This document shows positions 37,052 to 46,990 of a stretch of DNA of 64,000 nucleotides, piece after piece. The translations under genes were made by a program, and so were the position numbers. Below the pieces are notes generated by a model. That model did not search any database. It saw only the letters and a list, made by a program, of their open reading frames with translations, and had not been told where the DNA came from. The DNA lies in assembly GCF_900094945.1 (NCBI RefSeq), contig NZ_FMAQ01000005.1, forward strand, positions 30,258-94,257, given 5' to 3'. The stretch comes from Gilliamella bombicola (GTDB taxonomy: Bacteria; Pseudomonadota; Gammaproteobacteria; Enterobacterales; Orbaceae). Each line of letters opens with the position of its first letter. The first letter of the stretch is position 1.

Positions 37052-39724
37052 TTAACTAATCCGCGATTGCTTGAAAAAAGCAAGAATTTCGCCCAATCGG
37101 CTATTTTGTTCTTGGCTAATTTCGCGTCCTGCATGATGCCCTACATTTTCTTGCGCAAGCATAGCAAAGGCAATAAACCAATCAAATATTGCATACTGAG
37201 AATAATTTTTAGTGTTGTCGTCCAGTTTTGGTAATAAATGCGATGATTGCACATTAAATTCGCTTAATGGTGAAGAAAATATTGGTTTACCCTGATTAAC
37301 TTTGCTCATTGGTATATCACTTGCTTGCCCTTGAATAAAACCAAGCCAAGCAATAAAGTCGGCCAGTAACGTATGAATAGTACTGACTTGTCTAGACTCT
37401 AGATCATCACGTTTACTACCTGTATTTTCATTATGCAAAATGCGTTCACTTAAACTTGCTTCAAGTTTCATTCGATTTGCAGCAGTAATCAGTTCTTCTA
37501 CCATAAAAGAGAGTGATTTTTGACTGATACCAAAAAAATCTAAGATATGCTTATCTAGCACAATATTTCTTAAATGATCTAACCATGCCGAAAAAACTGT
37601 TTTTGCAAACTTTGATTCCGTAGGTAATAGGGTGCTTTGTTTGGTGGTTGATGACGAATTAACATCAGAGAATAGTTCAAAGTCAGCCGTTAAACCAAAA
37701 TCATTAGATAAATTATCTAACAAATTATCATTGCCAGCTTGCTGCGTTTCATTTTCGACAGTATTGGAGTGATAAAGCGCTCTAATGGTTTGATCTGGCA
37801 GTTCAAACACTTTAAGTAGCTCGCCTAATAATAGTGCTTTACTCTGTAATTCTTTAACGACATCAGCAATGATTTGTTTTTTCTTAGCTAGCTCTTCAGC
37901 ATTGTCTGCTTGATACCAAGTATCAAAACGCATATTAATGATATATGCAATTTTTTCATTAAGCTGTTCAACAATTCGTTGCTGTTTAACTTCAGTAATA
38001 GCCACTTGTTCTAAGTATTGGCTAATTCGTCCTATACCACCATCATTGAGTTTTAACATGGCATCCCATGTTTCTTCTGGCTGGAACACGTACTGTTTGA
38101 TATCACTATTTTGCACAAATGTACTTCTTAATACATTCATTTTATCTTGATAATTTTCATTATAAGATTGCTCTTGGCAGGTGTTCGGATCGACATTTAA
38201 AAACGGTACATCAAACCCCGGTTTGCGGACAAGAAAGACATTATTAAATTGATGCTCGTTAGACCAATTGCTTAACCAATCGTAACTACCAAAGCGTTCT
38301 AAAATAGTTTGCTGAAGTAACCCACCTTTACCCCAGCTATTTTTAAGATTGTCTTCTGATAGCGTTAATGAGGTACCAATACGTTTATCAAACATGGTAA
38401 TTGCCCATAATAACCCTGCTTTTTTCGTTGCTCTTTTTTCAGCTGTTTCACCTTGGGTTTTATCGATCCAACGCTCAAGTACTGGACCAACATCATTAAC
38501 ATCTGATTGTTTATCTGACGGAGTGCAAACAACTAGCACATTCATTTCTTGATTATCAGTATATTTTTCAAAAAGATAAGCAACTTTACCACGCAATAAA
38601 AGCTGAGCAATGGGGTTGCCTTCTTTCACATCTGAAATCGATATCAAATTTAAACGCCCACGATATCCAGGAAAATCAAGTAAATCCACATTTTCAAAAG
38701 TTGGCACTCTGGTTTTATTGACTAATGGGAAAATTAATTCGGCGGTTAAAAAAGCCAATTGCGCTAAAGATATTGATGTTGGTTCACTATTTAACGGCGT
38801 TATGGTAATCGATGAATCTTTGTCGGTATTTAATCGCTCAAGAATATCAACATTCATAATACTGTCAATTTGCGACTTGGTACCATTATTATCTTTCACT
38901 AATACTGAAAGCGGTGCATACACAGTTTCAGCATGGTGTAAACTTGATAATGTGGTGGCTAATTGAGTATAAATTATCGTCAGTTCAGTAATTCCACCCC
39001 ATAAGACAGAAAACAGCTCACCACGCTCAGCTATTGATAAATAAGGAATAAGGTGCGTTACTTTTTCCCAATATCCCCCTTTCAATTCTTCAAGCGAATT
39101 ACCAAAGTTTTCAGATAAATAATCGTAAAGATCAACAATATCATCCTCGCTAACACCACCAACATAATTGGTTTGTTTCTGATTTTCTAAGCGTTGAATG
39201 GTCTGATTTAACGGTGCAAACTCGATTTTATTAGATACTTTTTGCTGATCAAAATCTTTAAAATAAGCATTTATCAAGATTTTGACTATTTCGATCTCTT
39301 TAAATAATTTTAATTCTAACGGATAGTTAGGTATGCCCCCTTTGGCAATGCGGCTAAAGCGAGTGACAAGCCCCGTCGCCTCTTTGCCACTACCTACGGG
39401 ATTAACATGGTCAATAAAATCTAACACTTCATTATCGACAACCGTTTCAAGCTTACCATTTTCACCAGCTGCAAGTGCTGAAATAAGGTAAGATTTACCT
39501 GCCTGTGATAATCCAAAAAAACCAACTGCAACAGATTTAGTTGAGACATCTCCCAATCGTTTTGCGCTGTTACGCAAACGACGCAAATCCAAAATTAAGT
39601 TATCCGCTTCGCTATTTAAACGTTTAGATGAATGCCGTGTTTGGTTCACCCACTCAATAGCCTTTGCAGATGCTTGATAGACCTGATCCCAAGATTTAGG
39701 CAGTTGTTCATTTAAGTTTTTCAT
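37052..39724 (-). CDS. srfC: SrfC-family dynamin-like GTPase
   Basis: This 890-residue protein matches the putative virulence factor SrfC. A large GTPase-type domain has the P-loop GLSQAGKS (residues 71-78), the G3-like DLLDFPGYRGR and the G4-like AITMFDKRIG, followed by long helical regions, as in dynamin-like proteins. No signal peptide or TM is seen, so it is cytoplasmic. srfC overlaps srfB by four bases (ATGA). In Salmonella srfABC was named as SsrB-regulated genes, and a Xenorhabdus SrfABC was reported toxic to animal cells (recalled, not checked). The mechanism is not established. I infer an NTP-driven remodelling role at the inner membrane with SrfA and SrfB. Confidence 0.82.
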   Translation of the reverse strand: MKNLNEQLPKSWDQVYQASAKAIEWVNQTRHSSKRLNSEADNLILDLRRLRNSAKRLGDVSTKSVAVGFFGLSQAGKSYLISALAAGENGKLETVVDNEVLDFIDHVNPVGSGKEATGLVTRFSRIAKGGIPNYPLELKLFKEIEIVKILINAYFKDFDQQKVSNKIEFAPLNQTIQRLENQKQTNYVGGVSEDDIVDLYDYLSENFGNSLEELKGGYWEKVTHLIPYLSIAERGELFSVLWGGITELTIIYTQLATTLSSLHHAETVYAPLSVLVKDNNGTKSQIDSIMNVDILERLNTDKDSSITITPLNSEPTSISLAQLAFLTAELIFPLVNKTRVPTFENVDLLDFPGYRGRLNLISISDVKEGNPIAQLLLRGKVAYLFEKYTDNQEMNVLVVCTPSDKQSDVNDVGPVLERWIDKTQGETAEKRATKKAGLLWAITMFDKRIGTSLTLSEDNLKNSWGKGGLLQQTILERFGSYDWLSNWSNEHQFNNVFLVRKPGFDVPFLNVDPNTCQEQSYNENYQDKMNVLRSTFVQNSDIKQYVFQPEETWDAMLKLNDGGIGRISQYLEQVAITEVKQQRIVEQLNEKIAYIINMRFDTWYQADNAEELAKKKQIIADVVKELQSKALLLGELLKVFELPDQTIRALYHSNTVENETQQAGNDNLLDNLSNDFGLTADFELFSDVNSSSTTKQSTLLPTESKFAKTVFSAWLDHLRNIVLDKHILDFFGISQKSLSFMVEELITAANRMKLEASLSERILHNENTGSKRDDLESRQVSTIHTLLADFIAWLGFIQGQASDIPMSKVNQGKPIFSSPLSEFNVQSSHLLPKLDDNTKNYSQYAIFDWFIAFAMLAQENVGHHAGREISQEQNSRLGEILAFFKQSRIS

Positions 39725-42700
39725 CGTTTTATCATTCCACTATCAAGCCAATATTGCGTACTTATTAACCCCGAGTTAACCATGGTGTTTAAACTTAGTT
39801 TAATATCCTGATTTTTATTACAGGCTCGCCCATCTGAGGCTTTTACTTCTTTAATATAAAAATTTTCGATCGTTTTTTGTTTATTTTTTATGCCTAAAGT
39901 AACTTCTAGAACGACGCCTTCAGCACTTAATCGCTTAGCTACCTCACTGTTTTCAATCGTTAAAATATAGATAGGCGATGCCGGCCAACGGTCAACGTCA
40001 AGTTGCCTAAAGCCAAGTCTTGTAGTACCTCGAATTTCAAATGAGAGATCAGGAAAATCATAATCAGGATTATCCAAATCAATATCTTGGTAATAGACAT
40101 TTTCTTTTTTAATCATATTAAGATTATCTAAAAGTCCAATGTACTTAACGGTTGAATATAAATCTATATTAGAGGATCTAAAATAGAAATTAGGTAATCG
40201 TAAATTCTTGCTTAAAAAGCATAGCATCGCCCCCACGGCTGCCGTTGTTTTAGGATCATCAATTCGCTCTTGTTTATGGAAAGGATACCAACCACCTGTA
40301 TAATAACCATGCAAAGGTAAAATTCGTCCAGCAGGCATAGATAAGCGTGATCGGAAATAACTTTGGATACCAGGTAAACGCGAAGGACGACCAGTTAACA
40401 AAAGAACATCACACTGATAACAACTAATAATTTCGGATAATGCATCAAACGTTTTACAAATATTGTAATAATCACCCCGAATAAACAAATAATGAATACG
40501 TTTAAGGTTAATCTCAATACTTAAGTTAAGTACTGAAAAATCAGGATTATTTAATGCGCGCTTAATCGGTTCATTAATAAAATTGAGCACGTTATCGGTC
40601 ATCATATTGTGTTGTAATAATTCACCGAAAGTAGAACAATAGACATGTTGCTCTGTGTGTAATGGGTCATAAAGTTCGTACGCTTTTAATATTTGTAATC
40701 CAATTGGTGTAAATAGCTGTAAGGTAAGTTGCTGGCGTAATACCGCATCTTGAATGGATAGTTGCTGAGAGCCAATAATGGTGGACAAAATTGGGTTAGG
40801 GTCTGCAATTCCAGCTTGTTTTAAACCATTGGTTAAAGCCGTTATAACGGTATCTTGGATAATATCGAGTAAAATATCATCCCCAGCGACTTTGAACCCA
40901 TCACGAAAAAGCTGAGTTGGCACAATATAGGCATTACTACTGTTGGCTTGCCCGTTAACGCCGTAGTCTAATTGATAATCGTTAATCACTAAATCGGTTG
41001 TGCCACCACCAATATCAACCGTTGCAATCGTTAGCTTTTGCTTATCAGCTTTCCCCGGACGGATCATTGAGGCAATAAACTCTTCACATCGCCCATTATA
41101 ATTATTTTGTGTTTCATTAAAAAGATACACAACTTGGCCACAAGTCGCTTCATCCCATTGAATATAAACTTCAGGAATATTTGGCCAAACACTTTTTAAT
41201 TGCTCAGGGTTATTGAAATCAATATTGTCATCTGAACTATCCCAACCAAGGCTTTTCCAAACCAAACCGATGGCTTGATATACGCAACTTTTAAATATTG
41301 CTTGTTCGGGTTTTGGCATGGCTGGCGGAATCGTTAAAATAATTGAACGTAAATTACGTGGTGTTTTCGCATGCTCTAGTTTATTACGCTGAGCGACACT
41401 ATTCATTTGCATTAATGCATGCATTAATACTTCACATAACATAAACGTCATCAAAGAACTGCGAGAGTATTTTGGGTGGAAAACCGGCATTTTGCGATCA
41501 TACTCTTCTTGAATATCATTGCTAAGAATATGCAACGCTTCACCATATTCATTAATTAAACTCGAAAAAGGCTCTGCCGTTGCAAATGGTTCATGATCAC
41601 TTTTTACATAATGAGAGTTAAAACGCCACCCTTGTTCATATTTATCTTGATCCCACAAATAACGTTTTGGGCTTGAAAGTCCCGTTGCGCCTTCATTGCC
41701 TTCACGCCGACTGGCAAGTCGGCTTGCTTCTTGACCAACACGGACAATACTTGGCCAACGAAACGTGTCACGTCGCCCACTTTGCAAAGAAAAATGTTCC
41801 TTGCCAAAAAAAGTTTGGGCAAATTCAACTCGACTTTCAAACGGTTCATTATAAATATGTTCAGGCTGAGTTAAATCACGGATTTCAAGCTCATAACGAT
41901 GATTTAAACTATCTTTATCTTGGGCATGATCTTCAATTAGAATCCCACAAGTGCGTGAATTACCCACATCTAAAATCATATCGACAGGAATTGATTTCAC
42001 CACATCATCTTTATTATTTGATACAATTTTAATTGTCGGTAATTGCAATGAATCGGCAAGTAAATGGATAATATTTAGGTAGTGTCCATAATAAGATTTG
42101 CTTTTAATTTCTTGATTAAGATCATCTTTATGGATCTTTAACCGCTCAGATTGTGGCGCCAGCTCTTGAAAGAGATCAATTAACCAACTGGTTATCCATT
42201 TGAGCTCTAAATACCATGAAACCTGATCAGAACGATGTGCTAAACTAAAGACTGCACCAGTCATCACATCATTTTCGGTTGGAGCAAGATAAGCCACATC
42301 TTGTAAGTTAGCAAATACTTTTGTATCAAAAGCAAACGTAATTCGATGTGTATTACCATCAGGATCTTCACCTTCAGGAATGCTAACAATTCGAACTCGG
42401 CTCCAATTATGCGGTCCTTGATCAAAGCGCTCTGGCGGTATTGAACGCAAAACAGGCACAGGTAACCAAATACCATCGTATAATTTTAACGACTGATCAA
42501 CACTAATTTCTTGTGTTGGTTTGACAGCAAATGTTGGATTATCAGGTGTAAAAAATTGACCACTTTCCACATCTTCAATCAATCTGATGAGTGCACCACT
42601 TTCTGATGGATCAATAAAGGCTCCATTGACTTTACTGCGCCATTGATTATCTTTCCAATCGATTTTAAGTGCAAAATCAAGAAACTGAATACCACTATTC

Positions 42701-42747
42701 ATAATCAGTGTCACTTCTTGACCATAATTGCGTAATTCTGGAAGCAT
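39721..42747 (-). CDS. srfB: SrfB-family Hsp70/actin-fold ATPase
   Basis: This 1008-residue cytoplasmic protein belongs to the virulence factor SrfB family. It has an ASKHA (actin/Hsp70) nucleotide fold: phosphate-1 MILDVGNSRTCGILIED at about 257-273, phosphate-2 IATVDIGGGTTDLVINDY near 575-590, and the adenosine motif VLLLTGRPSRLPGIQSYF near 780. The N-terminal 250 residues and the C-terminal beta-rich part are specific to SrfB. It starts nine bases after srfA and overlaps srfC by four. An ATP-driven switch paired with a GTPase and a membrane anchor is the plausible role (inference); the substrate is unknown. Confidence 0.85.
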   Translation of the reverse strand: MLPELRNYGQEVTLIMNSGIQFLDFALKIDWKDNQWRSKVNGAFIDPSESGALIRLIEDVESGQFFTPDNPTFAVKPTQEISVDQSLKLYDGIWLPVPVLRSIPPERFDQGPHNWSRVRIVSIPEGEDPDGNTHRITFAFDTKVFANLQDVAYLAPTENDVMTGAVFSLAHRSDQVSWYLELKWITSWLIDLFQELAPQSERLKIHKDDLNQEIKSKSYYGHYLNIIHLLADSLQLPTIKIVSNNKDDVVKSIPVDMILDVGNSRTCGILIEDHAQDKDSLNHRYELEIRDLTQPEHIYNEPFESRVEFAQTFFGKEHFSLQSGRRDTFRWPSIVRVGQEASRLASRREGNEGATGLSSPKRYLWDQDKYEQGWRFNSHYVKSDHEPFATAEPFSSLINEYGEALHILSNDIQEEYDRKMPVFHPKYSRSSLMTFMLCEVLMHALMQMNSVAQRNKLEHAKTPRNLRSIILTIPPAMPKPEQAIFKSCVYQAIGLVWKSLGWDSSDDNIDFNNPEQLKSVWPNIPEVYIQWDEATCGQVVYLFNETQNNYNGRCEEFIASMIRPGKADKQKLTIATVDIGGGTTDLVINDYQLDYGVNGQANSSNAYIVPTQLFRDGFKVAGDDILLDIIQDTVITALTNGLKQAGIADPNPILSTIIGSQQLSIQDAVLRQQLTLQLFTPIGLQILKAYELYDPLHTEQHVYCSTFGELLQHNMMTDNVLNFINEPIKRALNNPDFSVLNLSIEINLKRIHYLFIRGDYYNICKTFDALSEIISCYQCDVLLLTGRPSRLPGIQSYFRSRLSMPAGRILPLHGYYTGGWYPFHKQERIDDPKTTAAVGAMLCFLSKNLRLPNFYFRSSNIDLYSTVKYIGLLDNLNMIKKENVYYQDIDLDNPDYDFPDLSFEIRGTTRLGFRQLDVDRWPASPIYILTIENSEVAKRLSAEGVVLEVTLGIKNKQKTIENFYIKEVKASDGRACNKNQDIKLSLNTMVNSGLISTQYWLDSGMIKR

Positions 42748-42756
42748 ATATAACCT

Positions 42757-44319
42757 TTATTGTTTTTTCATCGTTATTGGGAATGCAGTCCCATTATTAT
42801 AAATTCCTTGGCAATTGGCTTTATTATCTTTGCCTGGTGTGCATTGAATTTTGGGTAATTGATATTTGGTGTTATCACTGCAAACAGCCTCAGTATTACC
42901 CGCTATACCTAAATTAGCATTTTTAATATCGGTGCCAACATTACCTGTACATTTTACACCGTCACTACGCGTTATAGTGACTTCGCCATTACCATCTTTA
43001 AAGTTATAACTTAATTGCAACGGTTTACCTGTGGCTTTGTCTTGAATACCCCCATTGGCAGACCATTGACCATCTAAGAATTTTGTAGAGCCTTGCTTGA
43101 TTGCATCTGCTGGTAAGGCTAAATTATTGGTTTGATCAACCGCAGAGTTAGAATCTGCTTTATTGTCTTTATCTGATGGCGAAGAAGTTTGGTCAGCGCT
43201 ATCTTTGTCTTGTCCATTTTGAACATCTGTATTATCTTTTTTATCGGGAGCGGTAGGCGTTGATTTTTCATCTTTATCATCTGTTTTACCCACATCAGGC
43301 GCAGTCACTTGATCATTTTTATTATCTTGCGCATCTGGATTTGAAGTATTATTACCCTCATTTGCATTATCTGGTGCTACAGAATGATCAACCGAATCAC
43401 TTGCTACATTGGGGTTAGTTGGAGTATTGGTTGCATTGTCTAAAATCGTGCCATTTGGTATAGCACTACCCGTGACACCGAACCGATTATCAACAACCAC
43501 ATCTCTTGGCTCAGTTTTTAATGCTGGATCTATCGCTTTTTTATCCTGTTTGTCATCCTTTTCAGGTTGACTAATATTGTTATTATCTAAAGATACATTC
43601 GGATTAATCGATAGCTCAGGTTTTAACCAACAACCGCGTAGCAAAAATAACGCTAATAGAAGCAACAATAATAATGGTAATAACCCTAGCAACCATATCC
43701 ACCAACGTTTCCACCATGGTTTATTATCAATAAGCGTCGCAGAAGTAACTGCTGCTGCTTGTGCAACTTTTGCTACCGGCTCTAAACTATAGAATGGAGA
43801 ATTTCCCTGAGAGATGTGCGGATACACAAATCCCCAGAAAGTAATCACCGGTTTACCGTTAACAATATAAACAAATTGATTACTGGGAAAACGTATTGCC
43901 ATCAAATTAGGTTCAGCACTATCAACATTATTTTTTGGATCATAAATAAGACGGCTAAAAAGCAGTTGATCACCTTTTAAATTAGGATTACTGGCTAGCT
44001 GTTTGCCAAAATTCATCACTTTATGTTCAAATTCTTTCAGTAAAGCCAGCGCTGACTGTTGCTCAGATTCACTAGCTGAAGTCCAAGGAACAATATCATA
44101 TTGCCCATCAGGCTGATTTGAATCAAAAGGAATATACCAATCGATAATATTACCTTGATCATTGCGTTGAGGAATAGCTAAATAATCGGCATATTGTTTG
44201 CCTAATTTAACTCTAAACATTTCACGGATTTGAGCTGCAACTAAATAAGCGGCTTTACCATCATGCCCTAGCATTTTAAAATTTTTAATATCACCACTTC
44301 GAAGTAATGTATTTGCCAT
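42757..44319 (-). CDS. srfA: SrfA-family membrane protein
   Basis: This 520-residue protein opens with the conserved SrfA head (TLLRSGDIKNFKMLGHDGK, YLAIPQRNDQGNIIDWYIPF, DIVPWTSASESEQ). A Trp/Arg-capped TM helix (WWKRWWIWLLGLLPLLLLLL, about 203-230) follows, then a 190-residue Asp/Asn/Lys-rich low-complexity linker and a C-terminal ~95-residue domain (FLDGQWSANGGIQDKATGK, four cysteines) placed in the periplasm. The linker could reach across the peptidoglycan. AAGGAAC precedes the ATG. It is the first gene of the 12-gene operon, so the 44320-44590 gap should contain the main promoter. Confidence 0.82.
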   Translation of the reverse strand: MANTLLRSGDIKNFKMLGHDGKAAYLVAAQIREMFRVKLGKQYADYLAIPQRNDQGNIIDWYIPFDSNQPDGQYDIVPWTSASESEQQSALALLKEFEHKVMNFGKQLASNPNLKGDQLLFSRLIYDPKNNVDSAEPNLMAIRFPSNQFVYIVNGKPVITFWGFVYPHISQGNSPFYSLEPVAKVAQAAAVTSATLIDNKPWWKRWWIWLLGLLPLLLLLLLALFLLRGCWLKPELSINPNVSLDNNNISQPEKDDKQDKKAIDPALKTEPRDVVVDNRFGVTGSAIPNGTILDNATNTPTNPNVASDSVDHSVAPDNANEGNNTSNPDAQDNKNDQVTAPDVGKTDDKDEKSTPTAPDKKDNTDVQNGQDKDSADQTSSPSDKDNKADSNSAVDQTNNLALPADAIKQGSTKFLDGQWSANGGIQDKATGKPLQLSYNFKDGNGEVTITRSDGVKCTGNVGTDIKNANLGIAGNTEAVCSDNTKYQLPKIQCTPGKDNKANCQGIYNNGTAFPITMKKQ

Positions 44320-44590
44320 ATGTTCCTTTCTATTATTTTATTTCTAGCATTCCTACTCAACAAAAATAAGTTTAACAGAAAACACCATTATTGTAATTGA
44401 TATGATTATGGATATTATGAATTTTTAGTCATATTTTTGATAAGTTTCACCATAAATAAAAATATTTATATAAACTATAAACAAAAAAAGATAACCAATT
44501 GTTTTATAAAAATTTTAATATCAATCATTACACCTATACGAGTTACAAATTTATACTGAAACACATACTTTCCTGAAATTTTTCCCTAAA
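44320..44590. other. AT-rich gap upstream of srfA
   Basis: These 271 very AT-rich bases lie between the srfA start and the gss stop, both on the minus strand. They should contain the srf operon promoter on the minus strand. I could not fix a -35/-10 pair because many AT-rich candidates exist. Such composition is a usual target for H-NS-type silencing (inference). Confidence 0.4.
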
Positions 44591-46465
44591 TTATTTTAAA
44601 AAATCTTGATCCGTCAATACACGTAATGGTTGCATATCGCTTTCACCTTTGATAACTAAAGTAGGATCAGAACGTAGACAAGTACCACCATAATGACCGC
44701 CTACCGTAAAAGTACATAATTGTAGATAGCGGTCTTCGACTTTTGGTAAGCACCATAATTCTTGGTAAATATTTTCTTGCTTAGCAAAACTTCCAACGGT
44801 TTTATCAAGGATCTGTTCTTGGTTACTTACTAATTGAATATCACTTCCACGACGCCCTGCTATTGGTTTTACTGCATAACCTTTTTTAATTAGGCTTTCA
44901 TTAAGTTTGAACGTTGATTCTAATAAATAGCGATGATTTGGAAACAATGACCATAATACTGGCAAAATAGCTTTATTACTTGGAATCACCGTCCATAAGG
45001 GCTCAAAAACCGATACTTCTGGTCGCAATAATACATCAATTAACCTGACCGTATTTTCTGGATGCCAAGTACGGATCGGCAAGCCGGCAATCTGCGCTTC
45101 ACTTTCTTCACGAAGTTGATCTAATACAGTTTCCCAAGCCCATGTTTTCCAAACGCAGGTGACTTGGCGCTCTTCATCATCTACAAGTCGACCCCGTTTA
45201 TCCCACCTTAGCCCATTGAGCCCCCTCAAAATTTTACTGTCAAACCCTGCCTGAGTAAGGGCTGTTTGCATAAATAACGCATGATAATTTTCTTCACTGT
45301 CATCATCTTGCATGATATGAATAAAAGGTTGAGCATCACTATGCCGCCAACAGTTAGCTAAAGAATTGAGTAAGCCACAACCAGGATTAGTACCTATATT
45401 TAACCCAGCTTGATCCGCCCATTTTTGTAAAATATCCCCGGCTTCTGTATGACATGAAGCTGAATCGGCGTTATATTCATACACTTTTAAGCCGCGTTCA
45501 TCCATACAAAAATCTAATCGTCCTGTTATCATTTGATAACGACGTTGCTGCCATGAAAGTCTTAACCTTGGCCATAGTATTTCGGGAATATTGAAGTTCT
45601 TTAACAGAGCATTATTTTTTAAAACCTTGTCAGTCGCATGCAAATACATTAGATGTAATTCATTAGTGGCTCGAATTAATTCTTGCTCAGCACTTTCAGA
45701 AATCGTGAAATAACGATAATGATCATCATGACTAATAGCATGACCTGCAGCAAATACATAGGCATTTTCTAATGGATTTGACTCATTAAGCCATTTTTTT
45801 TCAAATTGCCCTTCGTTTTTAAGGTGAGCACTATGAATCATCAATAATGGATTAGGAACTGTCGGTTGTGGCAAGCTGTGCTCTGTATCATCGGTTTGTA
45901 TCATCCACCCTAAGATCTTGGTATCGTCAAATGTATCATGCAATTCGTAGCCTTCGCTCGTTACTGACATTTGAAGTTCACGGGTCCATTGCTGTCCAAT
46001 GGGTAATCGTATATGGATGACATTTTGTTCTGCAACTCGTACTTTATCTTCAAATACTTCAGTGATAACCGCAACATGACCCGTTCTATCAAATACACCG
46101 CCATCATCCCATATCAATAAAGAGCCTGCTTCTGGCTTTTTTTTACTACCATTGGCAAACGCCTGCAAAGGTAAAATCGCCTCGTTAACTACTTGTCTTA
46201 AAAAACGTAACGAAAAAATTTCATGCGCCATCCCTACATCAGTAAATACGATCCCATAATTTAAAAATAAAAATCGCCTTGCAAATTCAACACATTGCCA
46301 TTTATATCCCATATACTCATACCCACAATAACTACGAAATGATGCATCATTGGGATACAGTTTTTTATCCAAGGTTTCATAATCAGATGAATAAATAGCA
46401 ACGCCGCCCGGTGCATAACCTAGTAATGTGCCGAAAGGTTCTTTATGATTGGACTTAGATAACAT
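44591..46465 (-). CDS. gss: bifunctional glutathionylspermidine amidase/synthetase
   Basis: This 624-residue protein matches E. coli Gss (619). The N-terminal CHAP/NlpC-type amidase (1-~200) has the nucleophile Cys in GYKWQCVEFARRFL and the His in RTGHVAVITEV. The C-terminal ATP-grasp synthetase (~210-620) has YRYFTISES, RLDFCMDERGLKVYEYNADSASCH, KAILPVLWSLFPNH and GRRGSDIQLV. It joins glutathione and spermidine and also cleaves the product, tuning polyamine and thiol pools. It stands alone on the minus strand, upstream of the srf operon and divergent from ybeD. Confidence 0.93.
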   Translation of the reverse strand: MLSKSNHKEPFGTLLGYAPGGVAIYSSDYETLDKKLYPNDASFRSYCGYEYMGYKWQCVEFARRFLFLNYGIVFTDVGMAHEIFSLRFLRQVVNEAILPLQAFANGSKKKPEAGSLLIWDDGGVFDRTGHVAVITEVFEDKVRVAEQNVIHIRLPIGQQWTRELQMSVTSEGYELHDTFDDTKILGWMIQTDDTEHSLPQPTVPNPLLMIHSAHLKNEGQFEKKWLNESNPLENAYVFAAGHAISHDDHYRYFTISESAEQELIRATNELHLMYLHATDKVLKNNALLKNFNIPEILWPRLRLSWQQRRYQMITGRLDFCMDERGLKVYEYNADSASCHTEAGDILQKWADQAGLNIGTNPGCGLLNSLANCWRHSDAQPFIHIMQDDDSEENYHALFMQTALTQAGFDSKILRGLNGLRWDKRGRLVDDEERQVTCVWKTWAWETVLDQLREESEAQIAGLPIRTWHPENTVRLIDVLLRPEVSVFEPLWTVIPSNKAILPVLWSLFPNHRYLLESTFKLNESLIKKGYAVKPIAGRRGSDIQLVSNQEQILDKTVGSFAKQENIYQELWCLPKVEDRYLQLCTFTVGGHYGGTCLRSDPTLVIKGESDMQPLRVLTDQDFLK

Positions 46466-46657
46466 GATGTTTAGCCTTATTGGTAAATAGCAAGATACTT
46501 TTATTTTACTATGTTAGAATTTCCTTATCATAGCTCAAAATATATACTTAAAAAAGCGATGTTTATTGTTCGTTACTTGAAGAATGCTAAACTGCCTATA
46601 TATACTAATCATTCTTGATACCGATACATCGAACCAGTAACTGAGAAAATTAATATT

Positions 46658-46924
46658 ATGCAACCAACAAAATTAAATGAATTATTAGAGTTTCCATGTT
46701 CTTTTACCTATAAAGTTATGGGGGAAGCTAAGCCTGAACTTGTCGACAAAGTAGTAACTGTGATCCAGCGGCATGCTCCTGGTGATTATACGCCATCAAT
46801 TAAACCGAGTAGCAAAGGTAACTATCATTCGGTTTCAATTACAATTAATGCTACCCATATTGATCAAATCGAGAACCTTTATAAAGAATTAGGCGAAATC
46901 GATATTGTAAGAATGGTTTTATAA
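46658..46924 (+). CDS. ybeD: YbeD/DUF493 family protein
   Basis: This 88-residue cytoplasmic alpha/beta protein matches the UPF0250 (YbeD) family in length and pattern: [25 protein letters not shown] and [19 protein letters not shown]. The fold resembles ACT-like regulatory domains, and its role is unsettled. In E. coli ybeD lies between dacA and lipB; here neither is adjacent, and it is followed by metY 66 bases later on the same strand. Confidence 0.88.
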   Translation: MQPTKLNELLEFPCSFTYKVMGEAKPELVDKVVTVIQRHAPGDYTPSIKPSSKGNYHSVSITINATHIDQIENLYKELGEIDIVRMVL

Positions 46925-46957
46925 TACTTTACTTTTTTGATATTTTTTGCACAAAAT

Positions 46958-46987
46958 AGAGCCTTATTATTATAATTAAGAGGCTCT
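46958..46987 (+). promoter_or_regulatory. hairpin covering the metY ribosome site
   Basis: AGAGCCT (46958-46964) can pair with AGGCTCT (46981-46987). The right arm overlaps AAGAGG, the likely Shine-Dalgarno before ATG 46991, so folding would mask it. Whether anything controls this is unknown. Confidence 0.4.
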
Positions 46988-46990
46988 CAT

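Noticed and set aside
38610-38966. 118-residue plus-strand frame inside srfC and similar antisense frames in the srf operon
   Set aside because: They are shadows of well-supported minus-strand genes with no own ribosome site or family pattern.
26264-44319. type VI or other known secretion system
   Set aside because: No sheath, VgrG/Hcp, baseplate, secretin or ClpV-like gene is present; the GTPase and ASKHA proteins are of SrfC/SrfB type.
44566-44578. 13-base match TACTTTCCTGAAA at 10210-10222 and 44566-44578
   Set aside because: Both lie near 3' ends of minus-strand genes, but the match is short and AT-rich, so chance is likely.
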